A stretch of DNA of 6,271 bases from Actinomycetota bacterium (lineage in GTDB: Bacteria > Actinomycetota > Acidimicrobiia > Acidimicrobiales > JAHWLA01), in assembly GCA_019347595.1 (NCBI GenBank), contig JAHWLA010000170.1:1-6271 (forward strand), given 5' to 3'. The stretch's first letter is position 1; each line of letters opens with the position of its first letter. The notes beneath the pieces are model-generated. The model saw only the letters and a program-made list of their open reading frames with translations, searched no databases and had not been told where the DNA came from. The position numbers and the translations under genes were made by a program. This document shows positions 1 through 4,605 of the stretch, piece after piece.

Positions 1-694
1 GGCCGCCCAGCGTCTCGTGCTGGTGGTCCACGTAGAACCGCGCCATGTCGACCATGGCGTCGGCCAACTGCGTGGCGAAGGTCCGCCGGGGTTCCCCCTC
101 CGCGTCGCGGGTCATGGCCAGCCGCAGCGCGGTGTTGACGATCTCGCCCGACGGCGGGTCGAGCGACCCCGACAGGTAGAAGTGCCCGCCGAACGTGCGC
201 GACAGCTTGAGCGACCGGTGCGGCAGCCCCAGCTCGTCGCCGCCGAGCAGCGCCTCGGCGCGGCGCCGCCAGTGCTGCATGGCCGTGGCCGTCTGCCGGG
301 CCGACAACGGCGCCAGGAAGGGGACAACCTCGGCCTCGTGGTCGGCGAACAGCTCCACCGTCCGCGGCTCCACGTTGGCCTCCACCGCCCTGACCTGAGC
401 GGTCGACAATCCGCCCGAGAGCCACGCCTGGCGCGTCACCGGCAACTGCTTCACCAGGTTCCCGGTGCGCACGGTCCAGTTGGCCGCCGACGCCGTCATG
501 CCCGCCCGGTGCTTCAACCAGCCGGCGGCCGAGGTGGCGCCGTCGAGCTCCCACCGTCGACTGGCGTCGAGCTCCGCGGCAGCCAGCGCGACCTTGGCGT
601 TCAAGCGGTCCAGTAGCCGGCAGGCGGTCACCAAGGCGTCGCCGTCGACACGCACCTCCAGCTCCTCGATGGCCGACGCCAACGCTTCGAACAT
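1..694 (-). CDS. DUF222 / 13E12-family protein (probable HNH endonuclease), N-terminal part
   Basis: The minus strand is open from an ATG at 694 to the left edge, giving 231 codons of an incomplete protein that begins MFEALASAIEELEVRV. Residues about 20-110 carry the helical DUF222 pattern, including DGATSAAGWLKHRAG (51-65) and the stretch WLSGGLSTAQVRAVEANV (91-108). Residues 160-230 continue the conserved core (SLKLSRTFGGHFYLSGSLDP at 161-180). In this family (13E12 repeat proteins of mycobacteria) a C-terminal HNH nuclease domain normally follows; it would lie outside the window, so nuclease activity is inferred. The biological role of the family is poorly known, although several mycobacterial members are LexA-regulated. 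The ATG at 694 is chosen because a -10 element ends 7 bases upstream and a LexA box covers the codon; no Shine-Dalgarno is visible, so translation is probably leaderless. It lies downstream of alkB on the same strand but has its own promoter. Confidence 0.9.
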   Translation of the reverse strand, partial: MFEALASAIEELEVRVDGDALVTACRLLDRLNAKVALAAAELDASRRWELDGATSAAGWLKHRAGMTASAANWTVRTGNLVKQLPVTRQAWLSGGLSTAQVRAVEANVEPRTVELFADHEAEVVPFLAPLSARQTATAMQHWRRRAEALLGGDELGLPHRSLKLSRTFGGHFYLSGSLDPPSGEIVNTALRLAMTRDAEGEPRRTFATQLADAMVDMARFYVDHQHETLGG

Positions 695-702
695 ATGTTC
701 GA
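687..702. promoter_or_regulatory. LexA (SOS) box overlapping the DUF222 start codon
   Basis: The sequence TCGAACATATGTTCGA is a perfect 16-bp palindrome. It matches the mycobacterial/Gram-positive SOS box consensus TCGAAC-N4-GTTCGA at every fixed position. The ATG of the DUF222 gene (694-692 on the minus strand) lies in the centre of the palindrome, and the first T of the box on the minus strand is the last base of the -10 hexamer. Bound LexA would therefore cover the -10 edge, the probable transcription start and the start codon. SOS control of 13E12-family genes is established in Mycobacterium tuberculosis; that it applies here is inferred from the exact match and position. Confidence 0.9.
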
Positions 703-730
703 TGGTAAAGGAACCTATGCCTAGAGTCAA
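702..730 (-). promoter_or_regulatory. Promoter of the DUF222 gene
   Basis: Read on the minus strand, TTGACT (730-725) and TACCAT (707-702) are separated by 17 bp. This is close to the sigma-70/SigA consensus, and TACCAT fits the actinobacterial TANNNT -10 pattern. Seven bases separate the -10 from the ATG at 694, so transcription probably begins at or next to the start codon (leaderless). The 97-bp gap to the alkB stop holds no other gene that I can see. Confidence 0.8.
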
Positions 731-791
731 GGTATTTCAGCGCATTCCAGTATCTACCGGTTCGAGGATCACAGCGAGCTGGCGGTGCCGA

Positions 792-1436
792 TCACCGGTA
801 GTCGTCGACGACGCCGTGGCGGAACGTCACGCTGATGCGCGGCCCGGCCGACGCCGTCTTGAGCACGGCGTGCTGCCACGTCCGCTGCGCCGTCCCCCCG
901 GTCACCAGGAGGTCCCCCGCGTACATCACGATCGGGATACTCCGGCCCCCGCCCTTGGGGCGCAGGCGGAACGTGCGCGGGTGGCCCAGCGACACCACCC
1001 CGACCACGGGGTCGACGACATCGGCCGGGATGCGGTCGCCGTGCCACGCCACCGAGTCGCGGCCGTCGCGATAGAGGTTGAGCCCGCCGGTGGTGAACGG
1101 CCGCCCGTAGCGCTCCGACAGCGCGTCGCGCATCTCCCCGATCACCGGCAGCAGGACGCCGCCCGCGCTCGTCTTCCACGACGCGGTAAGGCGCGGCTGG
1201 TCGACCACGTTGTCGTACATGTGCCGCCGCTGGTGCTCCCACGCCGCCCGCTCCAGCAGCGCCTCGAACACCTCGTCGGCGCCTCGCACCCACTGCGGCA
1301 CATGGTCGACCCACGCCGTCCTGTCGAGGTTGCGGCGTTCCAGCCGAGTGAAGGCGCGGTCGACCGACGGGCTCGCACCGTCGTCACCGGTGGCGGCCGT
1401 GGCGAGGAGCGTCGGCTGCCACACGACTTCCGCCAT
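792..1436 (-). CDS. alkB: AlkB-like alpha-ketoglutarate-dependent dioxygenase
   Basis: This encodes a 214-aa protein of usual AlkB length. Family members use Fe(II), O2 and 2-oxoglutarate to remove methyl and other alkyl groups from damaged bases such as 1-methyladenine and 3-methylcytosine. The C-terminal half has the double-stranded beta-helix signature: SVAWHGDRIP with the iron ligands H132 and D134 (HxD), the distal histidine H189 in RTWQHAVLKT, and GPRISVTFR with R200 and R206, which bind 2-oxoglutarate in the family. Upstream, RLTASWKT and GGLNLYRDGRDS fit the nucleotide-recognition lid region. I chose ATG 1436 over an in-frame TTG at 1487 because a TACCCT -10 ends seven bases before the ATG. 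The gene lies 67 bp downstream of arsR on the same strand, so read-through from arsR is possible. It is upstream of the SOS-controlled DUF222 gene, but no second LexA half-site is visible at its own start. Confidence 0.88.
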   Translation of the reverse strand: MAEVVWQPTLLATAATGDDGASPSVDRAFTRLERRNLDRTAWVDHVPQWVRGADEVFEALLERAAWEHQRRHMYDNVVDQPRLTASWKTSAGGVLLPVIGEMRDALSERYGRPFTTGGLNLYRDGRDSVAWHGDRIPADVVDPVVGVVSLGHPRTFRLRPKGGGRSIPIVMYAGDLLVTGGTAQRTWQHAVLKTASAGPRISVTFRHGVVDDYR

Positions 1437-1443
1437 GCATTCG

Positions 1444-1449
1444 AGGGTA
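1444..1449 (-). promoter_or_regulatory. Candidate -10 element for alkB (leaderless start)
   Basis: The minus strand reads TACCCT, then seven bases, then the ATG of alkB at 1436. This is the same spacing as at the DUF222 gene, and no Shine-Dalgarno precedes the ATG. I cannot find a convincing -35 at 17-18 bp, so the call rests on the TANNNT -10 and its spacing. It is the main reason for placing the start at 1436. Confidence 0.45.
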
Positions 1450-1503
1450 CCGACGCCGGTTCGCAATGCGACCACGGGCGTCGACAACGGCGAGCCGAAC
1501 CAA

Positions 1504-1857
1504 TCAGCGGCGCCGTCGCGGCGGCGACAGAGCCTCCCGCAGCCCGGCGAGCCGGGCGGGCACCGCCCGGTACCAGACCCACGTCCCCCGCTTCTCGCGG
1601 TCGAGCAGGCCCGCCTCGTGGAGCACCTTCAGGTGATGGCTGATGGTGGGCTGCGAACGGTCGAGCACGTCGACCACCTCGCACGCGCAGACCTCGCCTT
1701 CGGGGTCGGCGGCGATGAGGCTGAAGAGGCGCAGCCGGACCGGGTCCGACAGCACTTTGAAGGCGGCCGCCAGCTCCTCGGCCTCGGCGTCGGACAACGG
1801 CGAGGCGACCACGGGCGCACAGCACACGTCGATCTGCTTCACATCCACGGTAACCAT
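1504..1857 (-). CDS. arsR: ArsR-family metalloid-responsive repressor
   Basis: This encodes a 117-aa winged-helix repressor of ArsR/SmtB size. Residues 29-48 (ELAAAFKVLSDPVRLRLFSLI without its first residue) give the family's first helices. The recognition helix is in DRSQPTISHHLKVLHEAGLL (66-85), and the wing is in REKRGTWVWYR (87-97). Candidate sensor cysteines are an N-terminal vicinal pair C12-C13 (IDVCCAP) plus C57 and C59 in EVCACEVVD. A CC pair with a third cysteine near the alpha-3 region resembles the As(III) site described for Corynebacterium glutamicum ArsR (Cys15, Cys16, Cys55), so As(III) or trivalent methylarsenical sensing is the best inference. Start ATG 1857 lacks a good Shine-Dalgarno, and GTG codons at 1848 or 1842 are alternatives that keep all cysteines. 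It is divergent from arsI and very probably represses arsI and itself through the inverted repeat between them. Confidence 0.92.
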   Translation of the reverse strand: MVTVDVKQIDVCCAPVVASPLSDAEAEELAAAFKVLSDPVRLRLFSLIAADPEGEVCACEVVDVLDRSQPTISHHLKVLHEAGLLDREKRGTWVWYRAVPARLAGLREALSPPRRRR

Positions 1858-1858
1858 A

Positions 1859-1887
1859 TTGACATACGTCGATGTTCCCTCTAACAT
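1859..1887 (+). promoter_or_regulatory. arsI promoter
   Basis: TTGACA (1859-1864), a perfect -35, is followed after exactly 17 bp by TAACAT (1882-1887) as the -10. Transcription would begin near 1894-1895, leaving a leader of about 45 bases before the arsI ATG. The -35 starts two bases from the divergent arsR start codon. Confidence 0.8.
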
Positions 1888-1894
1888 CGACGTA
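1865..1894. promoter_or_regulatory. ArsR operator: perfect 12-6-12 inverted repeat
   Basis: TACGTCGATGTT (1865-1876) and AACATCGACGTA (1883-1894) are exact reverse complements around the spacer CCCTCT. Long inverted repeats next to regulated promoters are usual for ArsR/SmtB repressors. The repeat starts on the base after the arsI -35 and covers the spacer, the -10 and the likely start site, so bound ArsR would block RNA polymerase. For arsR itself I see only weak minus-strand candidates: TTAGAG (1884-1879) with CAATAT (1861-1856), or TTGGGT (1928-1923) with TATATC (1904-1899). Either would also be controlled by this site. That ArsR is the ligand is inferred from the arrangement. Confidence 0.85.
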
Positions 1895-1926
1895 GATCGA
1901 TATATGACCCCAGTGATCGACGACCC

Positions 1927-1932
1927 AAGGAG
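1927..1932 (+). promoter_or_regulatory. Ribosome binding site of arsI
   Basis: AAGGAG lies seven bases before the ATG at 1940. It is a near-perfect Shine-Dalgarno and fixes the arsI start. It contrasts with the apparently leaderless genes elsewhere in the window. Confidence 0.85.
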
Positions 1933-1939
1933 CGACCCG

Positions 1940-2347
1940 ATGTCCCGAGTGCAGTTGGCCCTCAACGTGACCGACCTCGAGTCGGCCGTCGGCTTCTACA
2001 CCAAGCTCTTCGACGCCGAGCCGTCGAAGCGCCGCCCCGGCTACGCCAACTGGGCGCTCGAGAACCCGCCCCTCAAGCTCGTGCTGCTGGAGTCGCCCGA
2101 GGGCACAGGCGGGACGCTCAACCACCTGGGCGTCGAGGTCTTCTCCACCGACGAGGTGGCCGCCGCCACCGCCCGGCTGGCCGACGACGGCCTGCCCACC
2201 GACGTGGAGGAGAACACCACCTGTTGCTACGCCACGCAGGACAAGGTCTGGGTCACCGACCCGGACGGCGCTCGCTGGGAGGTCTACACGATCACCGACG
2301 ACAACCCGGTGCCCGTCGGCGCCGTCTGCTCCCCGGGGTGCTGCTGA
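1940..2347 (+). CDS. arsI: ArsI/CadI C-As lyase (glyoxalase-fold dioxygenase)
   Basis: This encodes a 135-aa protein of the vicinal-oxygen-chelate (glyoxalase I/bleomycin resistance) fold. It is recognisable as ArsI, an Fe(II)-dependent enzyme that breaks the carbon-arsenic bond of trivalent organoarsenicals such as MAs(III) and releases As(III). Actinobacterial homologues are often named CadI (cadmium-induced). Visible hallmarks are MSRVQLALNVTDLESAVGFY at the N-terminus with the metal-ligand position Q5, RPGYANW (32-38), PPLKLVLLE (43-51), NHLGVEV with ligand H62, the substrate-binding vicinal pair C95-C96 in NTTCCYATQDKVWVTDPDG, and ligand E114 in RWEVY. The C-terminus is CSPGCC (130-135), a cysteine-rich tail common in the family. 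The strong Shine-Dalgarno at 1927-1932 fixes the start. The gene is divergent from arsR, with the operator inside its promoter. No arsenite efflux gene (acr3, arsB) or methylase (arsM) is in the window. Confidence 0.93.
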   Translation: MSRVQLALNVTDLESAVGFYTKLFDAEPSKRRPGYANWALENPPLKLVLLESPEGTGGTLNHLGVEVFSTDEVAAATARLADDGLPTDVEENTTCCYATQDKVWVTDPDGARWEVYTITDDNPVPVGAVCSPGCC

Positions 2348-2502
2348 TGCAATCGTTCCTGAGCAACGATCTGGCGCTCGCCCACCAGGACGACCTCCGT
2401 CGCCAGGCGGTCCCCCGGCGGTGCTGCCGGCGGCGTCAGCTCCCGGCGATGTCGCGCCGGCGAAAGACCACGACCGCCAGCGCGGCCAAGCCCACCGAGT
2501 AG
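2347..2502 (+). CDS. Possible 51-aa basic protein, translationally coupled to arsI
   Basis: The ATG uses the last base of the arsI TGA (TGATG overlap), a typical arrangement for coupled translation. The product starts MQSFLSNDLALAHQDDLRRQ, an amphipathic helix, followed by an Arg-rich stretch with two cysteines (PRRCCRRRQ). The first 29 codons, which overlap no other gene, have G or C at almost every third position, as expected of real coding sequence here. The last 67 bases overlap the 3' end of the convergent ABC permease in register for third positions, so codon bias there is uninformative. I do not recognise the family. It may be a real small protein or merely the gap between two convergent genes. 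Confidence 0.35.
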   Translation: MQSFLSNDLALAHQDDLRRQAVPRRCCRRRQLPAMSRRRKTTTASAAKPTE

Positions 2503-3350
2503 GCAGGCAGCGTCAACGCCGCGGCGCCGAATCCCCGCCCGATGCCGATGTCGGCCGGGGTGTACCCCGCCAGGAAGATGTAGGCGTTCTCGGCGAGCAG
2601 CCACGGACGCAGCCACGGCCTCCAGGCCCGGACGAAGTTCTCGCCGACGACCATGTAGGCGAAGGCCGCGCCCAGGGCGGCCGCGGTGTTGCGGCCCAGC
2701 ATGGACACGGCGGCGCCGAGCAAGGCGGCCATGCCGACCAGCAATTGCATGCGGACCATGCCGGCGGCCAGGGCGCGCACCCACCCGGCGTCCGCTCCTT
2801 CGGTGATGCCGTGGGCGAAGAAGGCGGGGAGCATCCCGCCGACGAGCAGCAGTTGCAGCGCCAAGCCGATGGCGAACGCCAACAGGAACACGGCGGTGAA
2901 GCGGGCCGTCGCCAGCCGCACTCGCCGCGGCTCCCACGTGAGCAGCGTCGACATGGTGCCGAAGCGCCAGTCGGCCCCCACCATCGACGCGCCACCGACG
3001 AGCGCACCGATGACGAGGAAGATCATCGACGGGGCGAGCGCCCGCTCGCCCTCGTCGCGCCCCTCCGGCCACAGCTCGGTCAGGCGGATGCGCGTGTCGA
3101 ACGCCTCCGGGGAGATCTGGGCGCGGCACCGCTGCTCGGCGTCGATACGGTTCGCCGTCCCGAAGCGAGCGCAGTCCTGCACGATCCGCTCCCGCTCGGC
3201 CAGGCCGTCGCTGTCGTCGGCCGTGGAGAAGAACAGGATCAGCGAGGTGGCGACGATGCCCACCAAGGCGATGGCGACGAGCACCCACACCAGCCGCCGA
3301 GCCAAGCAACGGCGCACCTCCGTGCCGAACAAGGCGAGGGCGTCTCTCAT
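2436..3350 (-). CDS. ABC-2 type transporter permease
   Basis: This encodes a 304-aa integral membrane protein. Predicted helices are near residues 20-41 (VWVLVAIALVGIVATSLILF), 106-126, 151-175, 199-218, 221-240 and 274-296: six spans, as in ABC-2 exporter permeases. A large polar loop of about 65 residues between the first two helices contains two cysteines (C60 and C75) that could form an extracytoplasmic disulfide. The ATG at 3350 overlaps the TGA of the upstream ATPase (ATGA), so the two are translationally coupled. An earlier in-frame start would run deep into the ATPase gene and is unlikely. The C-terminus ends FRRRDIAGS, a common ending for such permeases. The substrate cannot be deduced; the partner ATPase resembles BcrA-type drug or peptide exporters. 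Confidence 0.85.
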   Translation of the reverse strand: MRDALALFGTEVRRCLARRLVWVLVAIALVGIVATSLILFFSTADDSDGLAERERIVQDCARFGTANRIDAEQRCRAQISPEAFDTRIRLTELWPEGRDEGERALAPSMIFLVIGALVGGASMVGADWRFGTMSTLLTWEPRRVRLATARFTAVFLLAFAIGLALQLLLVGGMLPAFFAHGITEGADAGWVRALAAGMVRMQLLVGMAALLGAAVSMLGRNTAAALGAAFAYMVVGENFVRAWRPWLRPWLLAENAYIFLAGYTPADIGIGRGFGAAALTLPAYSVGLAALAVVVFRRRDIAGS

Positions 3351-4267
3351 CCGTGGTCGTCCGCCGTCAGGTCGAGGAAGACATCCTCGAGGCTGACCTC
3401 GCGAGGCCGTAGCTCGGACACCCACAGCCCGGCCTCGCCCAGGAGCTGCGTGACTCGGGCCGCGGCCGTGCGGTCGACATCCACGAGGAGCGTGTCGCCC
3501 TCGGAGGTGGCGGCGATGCCGGCCGCCGACAGCACCCGCAAGGCCGCCCGCTGGTCGGCCACCCGAGCGACCACGCCGACCGAGCGACCGGCGCGCAGGA
3601 CGTCGCCGACCGGCCCGGAAGCCACGCAGCGGCCGCGCGACAGGATGGCCACGCGGTCGCACGTCTGTTGGATCTCGGCCAACAGGTGGCTCGACACAAA
3701 TACCGTGCGCCCCTCGGCCCCGAGGGTGCGCACCAGGCCGCGGATCTCCTTGATCCCCGCCGGGTCGAGCCCGTTGGCGGGCTCGTCGAGGATGAGCAGG
3801 GCAGGGTCCTTCAGCAGGGTGCCCGCCAGGCCCAGTCGTTGCTTCATGCCCAACGAGTACGTCTTCACCAGGTCGCGGCCCCGCTCGGCCAGCCCGACTC
3901 GCTCCAGCGCGGCGTCGACCGCGGTCGCCCCGATGCCGTGCAGACGGCCGAGCAGGAGCAGGTTCCGCCGCCCCGAGAAGTTGGGGAACATGGCGGGTGT
4001 CTCCACGATCGACCCCACCCGACTGATCACGTCGGGAAGGCCGGTGGCGACGTCGACGCCGAGCATACGCGCCCGCCCCGACGACGGGCGCACCAGCCCG
4101 AGCAGGCAGCGGATCGTCGTGGTCTTGCCCGACCCGTTGGGACCGAGGAAGCCGAACACCCCACCCTCGGGCACGCTCAAGTCGAGGTTGTCGACGGCCA
4201 CCGTGGATGGGCCGCGCGCCCGCCGGTACTCCTTGCGCAACGCCTCGACTTCGATGACGGCGGCCAT
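3347..4267 (-). CDS. ABC transporter ATP-binding protein (BcrA/CcmA-like exporter ATPase)
   Basis: This encodes a 306-aa nucleotide-binding subunit that powers the permease encoded next to it. The Walker A motif is GPNGSGKTT (42-50). The Q-loop region is VGSIVETPAMFPNFSG with E89 in place of Gln, a variant usual in the BcrA-like exporter group. The signature is YSLGMKQRL (137-145) instead of LSGGQ. Walker B is LLILDEP (157-163), followed by ANGLDP, and the switch His is H194 in SSHLL. Residues from about 225 form a C-terminal accessory domain ending EVSLEDVFLDLTADDHG, typical of long exporter ATPases. The start at 4267 is supported by the TAGCGT -10 seven bases upstream; no Shine-Dalgarno is visible. 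This is the first gene of a two-gene operon. No dedicated regulator lies adjacent. Confidence 0.92.
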   Translation of the reverse strand: MAAVIEVEALRKEYRRARGPSTVAVDNLDLSVPEGGVFGFLGPNGSGKTTTIRCLLGLVRPSSGRARMLGVDVATGLPDVISRVGSIVETPAMFPNFSGRRNLLLLGRLHGIGATAVDAALERVGLAERGRDLVKTYSLGMKQRLGLAGTLLKDPALLILDEPANGLDPAGIKEIRGLVRTLGAEGRTVFVSSHLLAEIQQTCDRVAILSRGRCVASGPVGDVLRAGRSVGVVARVADQRAALRVLSAAGIAATSEGDTLLVDVDRTAAARVTQLLGEAGLWVSELRPREVSLEDVFLDLTADDHG

Positions 4268-4274
4268 CCGAGGG

Positions 4275-4280
4275 ACGCTA
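4275..4280 (-). promoter_or_regulatory. Candidate -10 element for the ABC operon (leaderless start)
   Basis: The minus strand reads TAGCGT, then seven bases, then the ATG at 4267. TAGCGT fits TANNNT, and the spacing equals that at alkB and the DUF222 gene. I see no convincing -35, so confidence is moderate at best. Confidence 0.4.
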
Positions 4281-4321
4281 GTTGTACCAGTGGCCGCCGG
4301 TTGTCGCCCGGCCGGAGCGGG

Positions 4322-4327
4322 TAGAAC
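4322..4327 (+). promoter_or_regulatory. Weak candidate -10 for the short-ORF pair
   Basis: TAGAAC lies eight bases before the GTG at 4336. A possible -35, TTGTCG, lies at 4301-4306, but the 15-bp spacer is short. Together they could give a leaderless transcript for the 44-aa ORF. The site sits in the 68-bp gap between the divergent ABC ATPase and this ORF. Confidence 0.3.
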
Positions 4328-4335
4328 TGAGAGCC

Positions 4336-4470
4336 GTGACCCGCTGCCCCTCGCTCCGTCGCCGACCCGGCCGTGGCGGCTTGGCTCGTGCCTGGCGCGC
4401 CCTCACCGACGATCTCCCGCTGTTGTGCTCGTGCGCCGACGGCGTGGCCTGCTGCGGCGACTCCCACTAG
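4336..4470 (+). CDS. Small Cys-rich hypothetical protein (44 aa)
   Basis: From the GTG at 4336 the product is 44 aa: an Arg-rich first half, then ALTDDLPLLCSCADGVACCGDSH with four cysteines in a CxC and CC arrangement, which could bind a metal. An in-frame ATG lies at 4282, but it is close to the divergent ABC operon promoter and would add 18 unremarkable residues. The weak -10 before 4336 favours the GTG. The gene is followed nine bases later by the start of the 41-aa membrane protein. I do not recognise the family. It may be a true small protein or a translated leader that couples expression of the next gene. Confidence 0.45.
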   Translation: MTRCPSLRRRPGRGGLARAWRALTDDLPLLCSCADGVACCGDSH

Positions 4471-4479
4471 GGCCGGTCG

Positions 4480-4605
4480 GTGCGCATCGGCCGCAACATC
4501 GAGGTGCGACCGCTGGGCGGCGCACCCGGCTGCCTGGCTATGATCCTGTTCTCGATCGTCGCCTCCGTCGTGCTCACCGTGGTGCTGAACCTGTTGGTGC
4601 GCTGA
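4480..4605 (+). CDS. Small single-pass membrane protein (41 aa)
   Basis: GTG at 4480 opens a 41-codon frame: a polar N-terminus (VRIGRNIEVRPLGGAPGC) followed by one long hydrophobic helix, residues about 19-40 (LAMILFSIVASVVLTVVLNL plus two more), ending in Arg. This is a clean single-transmembrane design with a short basic N-terminal tail, unlikely to arise by chance in such GC-rich DNA. AGGG at 4469-4472, overlapping the stop codon of the preceding 44-aa ORF, may act as a weak Shine-Dalgarno with seven-base spacing, which suggests coupling. The last 32 bases overlap the 3' end of the convergent 144-aa membrane protein gene. Small one-helix proteins ending in an LNLL-R motif occur in actinobacteria, but I cannot assign a function. 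Confidence 0.6.
   Translation: MRIGRNIEVRPLGGAPGCLAMILFSIVASVVLTVVLNLLVR

Noticed and set aside
1428..1443. A LexA box at the alkB start
   Set aside because: The minus strand has TCGAAT followed by GCAT, but the right half GTTCGA is absent (GGCGGA instead). One half-site is not enough.
1437..1487. TTG at 1487 as the alkB start
   Set aside because: It would add 17 residues without family features. The ATG at 1436 has a TANNNT -10 seven bases upstream and gives the usual AlkB length.
465..1643. A plus-strand open frame of about 390 codons over DUF222, alkB and the arsR end
   Set aside because: It is antisense to three genes with clear family motifs, has low-complexity Arg/Pro/Ala composition and no ribosome binding site.
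1142..2125. A minus-strand open frame of about 330 codons
   Set aside because: It crosses arsR and alkB in the wrong frame and runs through the arsR-arsI operator region. Its product is Arg-rich with no domain pattern.
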